From: Candidatus Zixiibacteriota bacterium
GTDB lineage: Bacteria; SM23-81; DAOVCL01
Length of the DNA stretch: 34,912 bases
Assembly: GCA_030670005.1 (NCBI GenBank)
Contig: DAOVCL010000002.1
Location: 1-34,912, forward strand
Direction: 5' to 3'
Shown here: positions 8,138 to 16,410 of the stretch, one piece after another
Position numbering within the stretch: position 1 is the stretch's first letter
How the letters are laid out: each line of letters starts with the position of its first letter
The notes under the pieces: generated by a model
Database searches by the model: none
Told to the model about the DNA's origin: nothing
Seen by the model: only the letters and a program-made list of their open reading frames with translations
Made by a program: the position numbers and the translations under genes

Positions 8138-9154
8138 ATGAGCTCAGGGATACTCATTCCCATATTAAGCGTGGGTGGATTGGGCCTGATCTTTGGCGTT
8201 GGCCTGGCCTTGGCCGCCAAGAGGTTTGCCGTGAAGGTCGACCCCAGGGTGGAGAAGATCCTTGAGGCCCTGCCTGGGGCAAACTGTGGGGTCTGTGGTT
8301 ATCCGGGCTGCTCAGGCTTTGCCGAGGCGGTAGTGGCGGGGAAGGCACCTGTTAACGGCTGCGTGCCTGGGGGGCCGGCTGTGGCCAAAACCTTGGGCAA
8401 GATAATGGGCAAGGAGGCTGAAGAGGGGATAAAAAAGATAGCCTTTGTCCAATGCCGGGGAGGGAAGGATAAGGCCAAAGGGAAGTTTAGCTATCAGGGA
8501 TTGGAGAACTGTGGAGCAGCCTCGCTCATCTCCGGTGGCCCTAAGGCCTGCAGGTATGGCTGTCTGGGGTTTGGAGATTGCGTGAAGGTCTGCCCTTTCG
8601 GTGCCATCGAAATGGGGGAGGACGGAATTCCGGTAGTGGACGATGAGAAATGCACCGGATGCGGCCTCTGCGTGCAGGCCTGCCCCCGGGGGATAATCAC
8701 CCTCTTGCCTTTCTCTCAAAAGGTCTTCGTTGGCTGCGTATCTAAGGATAGGGCGGCTGTGGTGAAGAAGGCCTGCGCTGTAGGCTGTATCGGATGTGGC
8801 ATCTGTGCCAAAAAATGTCCTCAGGGAGCAATCACCATCAAGGATAACTACGCCTGGTTTGACTATAACAAATGCACCAGTTGCGGCACCTGCGCCTATG
8901 TCTGCCCCACCAAGGCCATCGTGGACAAGGTCAAAGCCAGGCCAAAGGCGTCAATTGGCACTGGTTGCACGGGCTGTGGCATCTGTAAGGAGGTCTGTCC
9001 GGCCAAGGCCATCTCCGGGGAGAAGAAATCAAGACACCAGGTGGATATGGACAAGTGTATCGGTTGCGGCCTCTGCTTTGAGAAGTGCCCGGTAAAGGCC
9101 ATTAATATGGTGGGAGCCTTAGGTTGGGTAGAGAAGAAGAAGGGGGTAGCTTAA
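8138..9154 (+). CDS. rnfB: Rnf electron transport complex subunit B, multi-cluster ferredoxin type
   Basis: 338 aa; entry subunit that takes electrons from ferredoxin. N-terminal membrane anchor (about residues 5-27), then the RnfB-type 4Fe-4S domain GANCGVCGYPGCSGFAEA. Six ferredoxin-like cysteine motifs follow, including CTGCGLCVQACP, CIGCGICAKKCP, CTSCGTCAYVCP, CTGCGICKEVCP and CIGCGLCFEKCP; the first, CRYGCLGFGDCVKVCP, has wider spacing. This extended multi-cluster form resembles RnfB of acetogens and other anaerobes rather than the short proteobacterial form, which points to a ferredoxin-based anaerobic metabolism. Last gene of the operon; a TTCG hairpin follows. Confidence 0.95.
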   Translation: MSSGILIPILSVGGLGLIFGVGLALAAKRFAVKVDPRVEKILEALPGANCGVCGYPGCSGFAEAVVAGKAPVNGCVPGGPAVAKTLGKIMGKEAEEGIKKIAFVQCRGGKDKAKGKFSYQGLENCGAASLISGGPKACRYGCLGFGDCVKVCPFGAIEMGEDGIPVVDDEKCTGCGLCVQACPRGIITLLPFSQKVFVGCVSKDRAAVVKKACAVGCIGCGICAKKCPQGAITIKDNYAWFDYNKCTSCGTCAYVCPTKAIVDKVKARPKASIGTGCTGCGICKEVCPAKAISGEKKSRHQVDMDKCIGCGLCFEKCPVKAINMVGALGWVEKKKGVA

Positions 9155-9161
9155 GAATTAA

Positions 9162-9190
9162 GAACTTAGCGCCCTTCGGGCACTAAGTTC
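9162..9190 (+). terminator. TTCG-tetraloop hairpin after rnfB
   Basis: GAACTTAG-C-GCCC-TTCG-GGC-A-CTAAGTTC, a strong stem with a TTCG loop 8 nt after the rnfB stop, followed by a second small stem AAAAG...CTTTT. No long T-run. The same stem-loop, in the opposite orientation, forms the 3' end of both repeat-A copies (about 1432-1458 and 25378-25408), so this may be a repeat module rather than a plain terminator. Confidence 0.5.
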
Positions 9191-9208
9191 AAAAGTTGAG
9201 CTTTTCAT

Positions 9209-10207
9209 ATGAAGAAGATTGCGATTTTCGTTATGTATAATATTGTTGTGGTGCTTTCATTATTTATCTCACTTGAGCTTATAATCAGATCCACTCTCCC
9301 AGAGATTAAACCTTATGCAACCGATAAGAGAATATTGGTTGATAGTATGTATTACGATTCAAGAGGACTTAAACCATTGAGTGCTGGTTACTCAAATGAG
9401 GTATTGGTGAAAGTTGATAGGTTGGGCTTTAGAAAGTGTAGTACCCCAATCGACAAATTGAAAAGGAGTTGGCTTCTCTTAGGAGACTCGATTACAATGG
9501 GTATTGGTGTAGAGAATGATTCAACATTTGCATGTATTATTCAAAACCAAGTGGATTCATTAAACATATTGAACCCATCTGTAATTGGCTATGCAGCGAA
9601 AGATTATATGAATGTCTCCAAGTATTTTGTCATTGATAAAGTTTACAATTTGGATATCAGGAGAGTCATTATTTTTTGGTGTTTAAATGATGTTTACTTT
9701 ACTCTGTCAGATATCGAAACTCCAGGTGGTCATCTCAGATATTTATTGGGTGATTTTCTGAAATTTTTAAGACTTAATAGCAGATTTTACCTTTTCATAA
9801 AGAATCTCGTTTTTGATAGACCTAAAAGCTATTATAACTTTGATGAGAGATTCTATTCTGAAGATGATCCTGAATTTGTCAAGTCAATAGATAAGATTAT
9901 AGAAATAAGCCAACTGTGCTCCAAGCAGAATATCGATTTTCATATTGTCGTACTTCCCTATGAGTATCAGCTAAGGAACCCTAATTCTTTGATCCGTAAA
10001 CCCCAGAAAATCATATCTACCAGACTTATGAATGAAGGCATTACAGTGTTGGATCCGATGGAATTCTTTAGAGATACTTCTAAAGAATCCAAAGAATTCT
10101 TCTTGTATGGGGATGGGATGCATTTATCAAACACAGGCCATCGACTACTTGCCGAATTTGTAATCAAAAGCTTGATTGAATCTCAGAAAGATATAAGACC
10201 TAATTAA
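9209..10207 (+). CDS. membrane-anchored SGNH/GDSL hydrolase family protein
   Basis: 332 aa. One N-terminal hydrophobic helix (residues ~7-27), then an SGNH-hydrolase fold: block I LLLGDSITMGIGVEND with the nucleophile serine, a glycine position in NPSVIGYAAKDY, block III as FWCLNDVYF with the asparagine, and block V GDGMHLSNTGHRLLAEF with the D-x-x-H pair. In such islands these proteins usually act as O-acyl esterases or transferases on polysaccharides or secondary metabolites; the substrate is not deducible. The gene is clearly AT-rich compared with rnf upstream and the carbamoyltransferase downstream, which suggests separate acquisition. No Shine-Dalgarno seen before ATG 9209. Confidence 0.75.
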   Translation: MKKIAIFVMYNIVVVLSLFISLELIIRSTLPEIKPYATDKRILVDSMYYDSRGLKPLSAGYSNEVLVKVDRLGFRKCSTPIDKLKRSWLLLGDSITMGIGVENDSTFACIIQNQVDSLNILNPSVIGYAAKDYMNVSKYFVIDKVYNLDIRRVIIFWCLNDVYFTLSDIETPGGHLRYLLGDFLKFLRLNSRFYLFIKNLVFDRPKSYYNFDERFYSEDDPEFVKSIDKIIEISQLCSKQNIDFHIVVLPYEYQLRNPNSLIRKPQKIISTRLMNEGITVLDPMEFFRDTSKESKEFFLYGDGMHLSNTGHRLLAEFVIKSLIESQKDIRPN

Positions 10208-10365
10208 ATGCGCCTGACCGGGGCTCGCACCTAATGTCAAGGGATGGGTTAAGTTTTATGCCACAATAGGGTTGGCGCATCCTGGGGCGCTTTTAGTAAA
10301 GGGAGCAAACGAGCATTTGTGGTTATATTTGGATAGAATTGGGACGAAAATCCAGGAGGTGACCT

Positions 10366-10596
10366 ATCAGGAAATTTCACCAGATCTGGCATATCTGGAG
10401 ACGCATCGGACAGGCTATTGGCGACTGGGTTGCCCGAGTCGTGTTGACGGCTTTCTACTTCACGCTTTTTGCCCCTTTCGGCCTGGGGGTGCGGCTATTG
10501 AGCGACCCACTGGCGATCAAGCGCAAACATAAGGCACATTGGCTGGAACGCACAACCCATGATTTGACCTTGGACGACGCACGGAGGCTCTCCTGA
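10366..10596 (+). CDS. small SxtJ-like membrane protein, apparent ATC start
   Basis: Frame open from just after TGA 10360-10362 to TGA 10594-10596, which overlaps the carbamoyltransferase ATG as TGATG. The peptide has one amphipathic/hydrophobic segment WVARVVLTAFYFTLFAPFGL followed by GVRLLSDPLAIK and WLERTTHDLTLDDARR. This 'Yf-l-PfGl--Rl--DPL' pattern is typical of the small SxtJ-type proteins encoded beside carbamoyltransferases. There is no ATG, GTG or TTG near the start, but a perfect AGGAGGTGA lies 3 nt before ATC (10366). The start is therefore either a rare ATC codon or an ATG changed to ATC by mutation or error. Confidence 0.6.
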   Translation: MRKFHQIWHIWRRIGQAIGDWVARVVLTAFYFTLFAPFGLGVRLLSDPLAIKRKHKAHWLERTTHDLTLDDARRLS

Positions 10597-12440
10597 TGTA
10601 CATACTGGGCATCTCGTGCTACTACCACGACGCGGCAGCCTCCCTGCTGCACGACGGCATGTTGGTGGCTGCCGCCGAAGAGGAGCGTTTCACCCGCAAG
10701 AAGCACGACTACAGCTTCCCCGACCATGCCATTGACTTCTGCCTGCGTCAAGCCGGGATAACTGGGCAAAACCTGGACTTGGTAGTTTTCTATGAGAAAC
10801 CGCTGCTCAAGTTCGAGCGTATTCTCATGACCACATTGCAGACCTTTCCCCAGTCATGGGACGTCTTCCGCGAGTCCATGATTGGTTGGTTCAACGAGAA
10901 GCTGTGGATCAAAGGCCACATCCTGACCAAATTGAATATTCCCAATGAGAAGCTGCTCTTCATCGAGCATCACCTGAGCCATGCTGCCAGCGCCTTCTTC
11001 TGCTCACCCTATGAGGAGGCGGCCATCCTGACGGTAGATGGAGTTGGGGAGTGGACGACGGCAACGGTGGGTCGGGGAAGGGCCTTCTGGGCAGAGGGGC
11101 AGGGGAGGCAAGGAGAGAGTGAGACAAGGGGCAAGAAAGAGCAGTCTGCAACCCGCAGTAATTCGATTGAGCTTTTCGACGAGGTGAATTTCCCCCATTC
11201 CCTGGGCCTGCTCTACTCTGCCTTCACCGCCTTCCTGGGCTTCCGGATCAACAATGGCGAGTATAAGGTGATGGGCATGGCACCCTATGGGCGGCCCAAC
11301 CGGGTGGAGGACATCTATAAACTCATCGAGGTAGGCGACAACGGCGAATTCCGGCTGAATATGGACTACTTCTGTTTCCACCACTCCATCTCACGCACTT
11401 TCAACGGCAATTTTGTGAAGCTATTCGGTGAGCCGCGAGTGCACGAATCGGCCTTCTACACCCTCATTACTCATCCAAAGCAAGATCATCCCCAATGGAA
11501 TGAGGCCAGAGCCCAGAGCAATCAGCACTATGCTGATATCGCCGCCAGCATCCAGAGGGTGACTGAGGAGACGTTGCTCAAGATGGCCAGCTATGCCCAC
11601 CGGTGTACCGGCCTGAAAAAGCTGTGCATGGCCGGTGGTGTGGTGCTGAATTCGGTGGCCAACGGCCGCATCCTGCGCGAGACGCCTTTCGAGGATGTCT
11701 TCATCCAGCCAGCAGCGGGCGACTCCGGTGGGGCCCTGGGGGCGGCCCTATACGCCTACCATGTGCTGCTGGGTCAACCACGCAAGTTCGTGATGGAGCA
11801 TGCCTACTGGGGCCAGGGCTACTCCCCCGATGAGGTACGAGCCGAAATTGAGGCCACGGGCCTGCCCTACCAGCGGATAGAGGATCCAGAGCGGCTGGCG
11901 CAGCTAATGGTGGATGACCTGCTGGCTGGCAAGGTGATCGGCCTCTTCCAGGGACGCTTCGAGTGGGGGCCACGGGCACTGGGTAACCGCTCCATCCTGG
12001 CGGATCCGCGCCGGGCGGAGATGAAGGCTATCGTCAATGCCCGCATCAAGTTCCGCGAGCCCTTCCGCCCCTTCGCGCCGGCAGTGTTGGAGGAACGGGC
12101 CGCCGACTTTTATGCCGACCTTGACGACCCAACCCGTCACTATCCCCTTCGCCACATGCTCATGGTCTACCACACAAAGGACGGCCAGGGTGAAAAGATC
12201 AAGGCGGTCACCCACCAAGGGGGCACGGGGCGCTTGCAAACGGTGCGCCGGGAGTGGAACCCGCTCTATTACCGCACAATCGAACTGTTCGGCGAAGCCA
12301 CGGGGGTGCCGGTGCTGCTCAACACCAGTTTCAACCTGCGTGGTGAGCCCATCGTTAACACGCCAACTAATGCGCTGGACACGTTTGCGAAAAGCGGGAT
12401 TGAGACGCTATACATGGATGGATATGTTATCCGTAAGTAG
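10596..12440 (+). CDS. carbamoyltransferase (NodU/CmcH/TobZ family)
   Basis: 614 aa. N-terminal Kae1-like ASKHA domain: MYILGISCYYHDAAASLLHDG, the metal-binding pattern HHLSHAASAFF, and TVDGVGEW. C-terminal YrdC-like carbamoyltransferase domain: GRFEWGPRALGNRSILADPR, FREPFRPFAPAVL and LNTSFNLRGEPIV. The enzyme uses carbamoyl phosphate and ATP to carbamoylate a hydroxyl group on a glycan or natural product. A 30-residue low-complexity insert (about 160-190, rich in G, E, Q, R) interrupts the N-terminal domain between VGRG and IELFDEV. The codon usage is noticeably GC-rich. Start ATG 10596 overlaps the preceding stop, so it is coupled to the SxtJ-like peptide. Confidence 0.93.
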   Translation: MYILGISCYYHDAAASLLHDGMLVAAAEEERFTRKKHDYSFPDHAIDFCLRQAGITGQNLDLVVFYEKPLLKFERILMTTLQTFPQSWDVFRESMIGWFNEKLWIKGHILTKLNIPNEKLLFIEHHLSHAASAFFCSPYEEAAILTVDGVGEWTTATVGRGRAFWAEGQGRQGESETRGKKEQSATRSNSIELFDEVNFPHSLGLLYSAFTAFLGFRINNGEYKVMGMAPYGRPNRVEDIYKLIEVGDNGEFRLNMDYFCFHHSISRTFNGNFVKLFGEPRVHESAFYTLITHPKQDHPQWNEARAQSNQHYADIAASIQRVTEETLLKMASYAHRCTGLKKLCMAGGVVLNSVANGRILRETPFEDVFIQPAAGDSGGALGAALYAYHVLLGQPRKFVMEHAYWGQGYSPDEVRAEIEATGLPYQRIEDPERLAQLMVDDLLAGKVIGLFQGRFEWGPRALGNRSILADPRRAEMKAIVNARIKFREPFRPFAPAVLEERAADFYADLDDPTRHYPLRHMLMVYHTKDGQGEKIKAVTHQGGTGRLQTVRREWNPLYYRTIELFGEATGVPVLLNTSFNLRGEPIVNTPTNALDTFAKSGIETLYMDGYVIRK

Positions 12441-12585
12441 ATGTAATGAACCGCACATTTGGAACGTTCCAGAGGGCACATATCTCGCCGGATAACGGCT
12501 GGATTCGACTGCGGCGTATCTCCGTTTCCCCCAGCAAGCTGTGAGGTATCCAGCGGAGGCCTATCATGAAAGCTGGAGATTGAGT

Positions 12586-13626
12586 ATGGAGTCTGACGTC
12601 ACAAGCTCAGTCGTACCATCTCTTATGGCTCAGCACATAGACATTTTCGTTTGCCCATCCTGCGGCGGAGCTTTGCATGTATCGAGTGACCGTCGCAGAA
12701 TAGAATGCTCCAAATGCAATCTATCTTTCAGATCTGAAAAGGGAATACCTCTTTTATTCTGGCCCAATGAATCGGATTCTAAAGTAGATGTTACAGAGAT
12801 CGTCAAATCGTTCTATGAGGAAAACCCTTTCCCTGGTTACGAAGATGTGGATTCTAAATGGAGCCTTAGAGATAAGGCTGAAAAAGGGATTTTTGCTCGT
12901 TTGCTAGATGACCAAATCCCTTATGGTTGGAAGATACTCGAGGTCGGATGTGGCACAGGACAACTGAGCAATTTTCTGGGTATGACATGGGGAAGAACTG
13001 TTTTTGCTACTGATATCTGTCTGAATTCCCTAAAGTTAGGCCAGGAGTTCAAGGAAACACATCAAATTGACAATGTCGTTTTTCTCCAAATGAATTTATT
13101 TAGGCCAGCATTCAAGACAGATAGTTTTGATTTAGTTATCTGTAACGGTGTATTACATCACACCAGCGCCCCATTTTTGGGCTTCCAATCGATATCAAAA
13201 CTTATTAAAAAAGGAGGATTCGTCATAGTTGGCCTTTATAATACTTATGGCAGAATTCCAACTGACATCAGGCGTTTCATCTTTAAACTTTCTGGTAATC
13301 GTTTCAAGTCTTTAGATCCTCGCCTAAGAGCCAAAAATCTTAGTGACATAAGAAAACATATATGGTTTATGGATCAGTATAAGAATCCGCATGAATCCAA
13401 GCATACAATTGGAGAAGCGCTGAGTTGGTTTGATCAATCTGGAGTCGAGTTTATTAACAGCATACCGAAGTCTACGGCATTTGAACCATTCTGTCCGGAG
13501 GAAAAGTTATTCAAGGCAAATCCCAGAGGGACGAGGCTTGATCACTTTTTTGTTCAGTTGGGTATGCTGCTTAGTGGGGGCAGAGAAGGCGGGTTTTTTA
13601 TAATGATTGGCCGTAAGAAAACTTAA
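12586..13626 (+). CDS. class I SAM-dependent methyltransferase with N-terminal zinc ribbon
   Basis: About 346 aa from ATG 12586; the frame is open further upstream but the earlier GTG lies in non-coding-like sequence. The N-terminus has a Trm112-like zinc ribbon (CPSCGGAL ... CSKCNLSF). The Rossmann methyltransferase core follows: ILEVGCGTGQLSNF (motif I), FATDI, and DLVICNGVLHHT (motif IV/post-I). The C-terminal ~130 residues are helix-rich and unassigned. Substrate unknown; O- or C-methylation of a surface sugar or metabolite fits the island. AT-rich, unlike the carbamoyltransferase pieces on both sides, and flanked by an intact and a decayed copy of the same carbamoyltransferase 3' end, so it probably arrived by recombination there. 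Confidence 0.8.
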   Translation: MESDVTSSVVPSLMAQHIDIFVCPSCGGALHVSSDRRRIECSKCNLSFRSEKGIPLLFWPNESDSKVDVTEIVKSFYEENPFPGYEDVDSKWSLRDKAEKGIFARLLDDQIPYGWKILEVGCGTGQLSNFLGMTWGRTVFATDICLNSLKLGQEFKETHQIDNVVFLQMNLFRPAFKTDSFDLVICNGVLHHTSAPFLGFQSISKLIKKGGFVIVGLYNTYGRIPTDIRRFIFKLSGNRFKSLDPRLRAKNLSDIRKHIWFMDQYKNPHESKHTIGEALSWFDQSGVEFINSIPKSTAFEPFCPEEKLFKANPRGTRLDHFFVQLGMLLSGGREGGFFIMIGRKKT

Positions 13627-13689
13627 TATAACGATCTTATGTGTCATGTTTTGAAGCTCGAAACAGCACATTGTTTGCCTGGACAGCTC

Positions 13690-13997
13690 TGCTCACTACT
13701 GCCCGCCATGCTACATGCTGATGGTCTACCCCTGGAAGGACGGCCAGGGGGAGCGTAATCCAGGTGGTCACCCATGAGGACGGGACGAGATGCCTGCAGA
13801 GGGTAGGCCAGGGATCGAACCCGCTCTACTACCCCCGATCGAGCTGTTCGATGAAAGAACGGCTTGCCGGTGTTGCTCAACACCAGCTTTAATCTGCGTG
13901 GTGAGCCATTGTCAATACGCCGGAGAACGCGCTGAACACCTTCAGTAAGAACGGCATTGACACGCTACACATGGGTGGGTTTGTGATCAGAAAGTGA
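13690..13997 (+). pseudogene. decayed second copy of carbamoyltransferase C-terminus
   Basis: Conceptual translation across frames gives MLMVYPWKDGQGE, VVTHEDGTRCLQ, NPLYY, VNTPENALNTFSKNGIDTL and GGFVIRK. These align with the last ~100 residues of the intact carbamoyltransferase (MLMVYHTKDGQGE ... VNTPTNALDTFAKSGIETL ... GYVIRK). Several frameshifts and a stop break it. The following DUF5989 gene has the spacing expected directly after a carbamoyltransferase, so this was probably the original resident copy. Confidence 0.85.
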
Positions 13998-14008
13998 AGG
14001 GAGGGCAA

Positions 14009-14191
14009 ATGAAAACTTTTATCCGTAGCATGACATCCAAGTTGGACGTGGCGAGGGAATTGTTGGGGTTTCTGTGGCGACGCAAACTGTGGTGGCTGAT
14101 CCCGATGGTCGCAGTGTTGCTGCTCTTCGGTTTGCTGCTGATCTTCGCCTCTGCGTCTGGGATTGGACCATTCATCTATACGCTATTCTAA
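14009..14191 (+). CDS. DUF5989 family small membrane protein
   Basis: 60 aa from ATG 14009, preceded by GGGAGGG at good spacing. The in-frame GTG at 13994 lies inside the carbamoyltransferase remnant and is less likely. Pattern: short charged N-terminus, FLWRRKLWWLIPM, one long hydrophobic helix, then the characteristic end SASGIGPFIYTLF. DUF5989 proteins are regularly found beside SxtJ and carbamoyltransferases and probably form a small membrane module with them. Molecular role unknown. Confidence 0.8.
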   Translation: MKTFIRSMTSKLDVARELLGFLWRRKLWWLIPMVAVLLLFGLLLIFASASGIGPFIYTLF

Positions 14192-14197
14192 CGAAAT

Positions 14198-14226
14198 ATT
14201 TAGGAATTCCCTAAAAATTCCTAAAT
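14198..14226. repeat. palindrome related to repeat-A end
   Basis: ATTTAGGAATTCC / TAAAAATTCCTAAAT, an imperfect palindrome with the same layout as the first module of repeat A (ATTTCGGAATTTC...GAAATTCCGAAAT) but with TAGG in place of CGG. It is followed by ACCTGTTAT, close to the CCTGTTAT after the half-palindrome at 615-628. Possibly a solo copy of the repeat end, or the terminator of the preceding operon. Confidence 0.5.
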
Positions 14227-14279
14227 GACCTGTTATGAGTCCAATATCTGAAATTATCCTTTCCCTCCCCTTTTAGGGT

Positions 14280-15032
14280 ATGGGCCTCTGGCCATTCAAC
14301 GAAAGGAGGGGTGGAACCAAGGAGATGTCCTTTCTGGACCACTTAGAGGAGCTGAGGTGGCGGATCATCAAGTGCTTGGCCTCAATCATCCTTTTAGGGC
14401 TGGTTTCCCTCCTCTTCTCTGAAACGATATTAAATCTGCTCACCCATCCAGTGGTCAACCTCCCACACCCCCCAAAGATAATCTTCCTCTCCCCCACCGG
14501 GATGTTCGTTGTTCGGATCTGGTTAGCCCTGGCCTGCGGGGTAGTCTTAGGCCTCCCCGTCATCTTCTATCAGGTTTGGGCCTTTGTCGCCCCTGGCCTT
14601 TTGGCCAGGGAGAGAAAGTATATTGGAGGGCTGACCCTCTTCTCCACCCTCTTCTTCCTCTTAGGGGCGGCCTTCTCCTATTTCATCATTGTCCCTTATG
14701 GCTTGAGGTTTCTCTTAGGGTTGAGAACCCCCCAGATAGAACCTCAGTTGGATGTAGGGAAATATATCGGCTTCGTCTCCAGGATCATCTTAGCTTTTGG
14801 CGCCGTTTTCCAGCTTCCCATCTTCTCTCTCTTTCTCACCAAGATAGGGATAATATCTCCTCACTTTTTGCGTCAGAAGAGGAGATATGCCCTTGTTCTC
14901 ATCTTCGTCCTGGCCGCCTTCTTAACTCCCCCTGATGCATTTACCCAGGTGGCCATGGCCTTTCCCCTTATCTTCCTTTATGAGCTAAGTATCTTAGTCT
15001 CTGTTTTAGTCAGTAAAAGGGAGGCAAGATGA
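14280..15032 (+). CDS. tatC: Sec-independent protein translocase TatC
   Basis: Core receptor of the twin-arginine translocase in the inner membrane, which recognises the RR signal of folded substrates. 250 aa. The family signature SFLDHLEELRWRI begins at residue 17, followed by six predicted helices with the conserved YQVWAFVAPGLLARER loop and FGAVFQLPIF in the fourth helix. The C-terminus ends SKREAR. ATG 14280 is chosen; ATG 14325 would start directly at the signature but has its GGAG too close. No tatA/B gene is in this window. Overlaps nfo by ATGA. Confidence 0.95.
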   Translation: MGLWPFNERRGGTKEMSFLDHLEELRWRIIKCLASIILLGLVSLLFSETILNLLTHPVVNLPHPPKIIFLSPTGMFVVRIWLALACGVVLGLPVIFYQVWAFVAPGLLARERKYIGGLTLFSTLFFLLGAAFSYFIIVPYGLRFLLGLRTPQIEPQLDVGKYIGFVSRIILAFGAVFQLPIFSLFLTKIGIISPHFLRQKRRYALVLIFVLAAFLTPPDAFTQVAMAFPLIFLYELSILVSVLVSKREAR

Positions 15033-15871
15033 GATTTGGCTTTCATATCTCCATAGCCGGTGGCCTCTCCAAGGTGCCCCAAAGGGCCACAGCCAAGGGC
15101 TGTGAGACCATACAGATATTCTCTCGCAATCCCAGGGGATGGAATTACTCCCCCCTCCCTCAATTAGAGGTAGAGAAATTCCGCTCCGGGATCTCTCAAA
15201 GGGGAATAGAGCCTGTAGTGGTGCATATGCCCTATCTCCCCAACCTGGCCAATCCTCAACCAGAATCCTACCGCCGATCGTTGGACTCCCTCTGCGAGGA
15301 CCTCCGCCGGGCCGATCTCGTTGGTGCTAAGTATCTGGTCATGCATGTGGGAAGCAGTTTAGGAGAAAGCAAACCCATAGCCATAGAAAGGATCGTCAAG
15401 GGGATCAATAAGGCTTTCCAATTGGTGGAAAATGGGGTCATCCTCCTGCTGGAGAATACGGCAGGGGCAGGAACCGAGATCGGCGATAGGTTTGAATCCT
15501 TTAAGCTCATCTTTGAGGGAATCCTCCCCAAGGAGAGGATAGGGGTCTGTCTGGATACTGCCCACCTATTTGAGGCCGGATATGACCTCTCCTCTACCCA
15601 GGGGCTGGAGAAGGCCCTGAAGGGGTTTGTCCAATTGGTTGGTAGGCAAAGGCTTTACCTTCTTCACCTCAACGACTCCAAGACCCCTTGCGGCTCCAGA
15701 TCGGACAGACACTGGCATATTGGGGAAGGACATATTGGACTGGAGGGGTTTAAAAGAATAGTGAATCATCCAAAACTTCAAGATCTCCCTGGAATAATGG
15801 AGACCCCACGGAAGTCGGAAAAGGACGACCTGAGGAATATGGAGGTGATCAGGGGATTGGTAGATCAGTAA
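15029..15871 (+). CDS. nfo: endonuclease IV (AP endonuclease)
   Basis: 280 aa, TIM-barrel AP endonuclease that cuts 5' to abasic sites in base-excision repair using three metal ions. Metal-ligand and signature motifs: FHISIAGGL, VVHMPYLPNLANP, MHVGSSLG, LLENTAGAGTEIG, GVCLDTAHLFEAGYD, LHLNDSKTPCGSRSDRHWH, GEGHIG and a final METPR. All zinc-binding H, E and D positions appear intact and the length is normal. Starts inside the tatC stop (ATGA), so the two form one transcription unit. Confidence 0.96.
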   Translation: MRFGFHISIAGGLSKVPQRATAKGCETIQIFSRNPRGWNYSPLPQLEVEKFRSGISQRGIEPVVVHMPYLPNLANPQPESYRRSLDSLCEDLRRADLVGAKYLVMHVGSSLGESKPIAIERIVKGINKAFQLVENGVILLLENTAGAGTEIGDRFESFKLIFEGILPKERIGVCLDTAHLFEAGYDLSSTQGLEKALKGFVQLVGRQRLYLLHLNDSKTPCGSRSDRHWHIGEGHIGLEGFKRIVNHPKLQDLPGIMETPRKSEKDDLRNMEVIRGLVDQ

Positions 15872-15987
15872 AGAGAGGGTAACTCTAAGGATTTGATAAA
15901 AAAGTAAGAAGGGTTCAACAGTTGCTACTGGAGGTTTTACCTTAAATGGCGACTAACCTCGACTAAATTTACGATATCATTCCTTTC

Positions 15988-16362
15988 TTACTCACCTTTA
16001 TCCATTCCACTTCTCAGAGCGAAAACGAATGCTCTCGCTTTTAAAGGTTTATGACCAAGACGTAACTCTGGTTCACCCACTATGGCACTCATGCCAGGTG
16101 TATAGACATTAGCGTTGATTCTGTAACCTCTGCTATCATTATGTAAAACTCTTTTCTCTTTCAATTCTATCCTATAACCGTGATACTCAATTAGTGATAC
16201 CCACCATTTGCATTCGTCATAATCGGCCTGTTCTCTTGTATCAGGATATGTCGGTAGTTCTATGAAATTGTCTGTAGTATCGTTAATTGTGATTACCCTT
16301 TCATTAAAAGCATATGTAGGAACGCTCTTTAAACGTTCGAACTCCTTATCAAAATCAGAGAT
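15988..16362 (-). pseudogene. 5'-truncated ORF of unknown function
   Basis: The reverse strand is open for 124 codons between a TGA at 16363-16365 and TAA at 15988-15990, with no ATG, GTG or TTG start until deep inside. The composition is clearly protein-like (for example FNERVITINDTTDNFIELP, ECKWWVSLIEYHGYRIEL, KARAFVFALRSGMDKGE). The upstream end runs straight into the tandem copies of a transposase-type repeat, so the N-terminus was probably lost when that element inserted. No family recognised. Confidence 0.5.
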
Positions 16363-16366
16363 TCAA

Positions 16367-16410
16367 GTTATTCTGGGGACACCATACTGTTATTCTGGGG
16401 ACACCATACT
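16367..16410. repeat. perfect 22-bp tandem duplication of an element end
   Basis: GTTATTCTGGGGACACCATACT occurs twice back-to-back (16367-16388 and 16389-16410; the unit is 22 bp and is shown here only by its outline). The inner part, GGACACCATACTCAT, recurs inverted at 16589-16603 as the other end of the transposase remnant. Confidence 0.85.

Noticed and set aside
10272..10532. 86-codon frame upstream of the carbamoyltransferase
   Set aside because: Has an out-of-frame view of the SxtJ-like peptide; family-like residues appear only in the 10366-10596 frame.
12037..12495. 152-codon plus-strand frame overlapping the carbamoyltransferase 3' end
   Set aside because: Serine/arginine-rich translation of the GC-rich alternative frame; the carbamoyltransferase motifs in the main frame explain the sequence.
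16367..16410. Two 22-bp units considered as the start of a CRISPR array
   Set aside because: Only two adjacent copies with no spacer; better explained as a duplicated element end.
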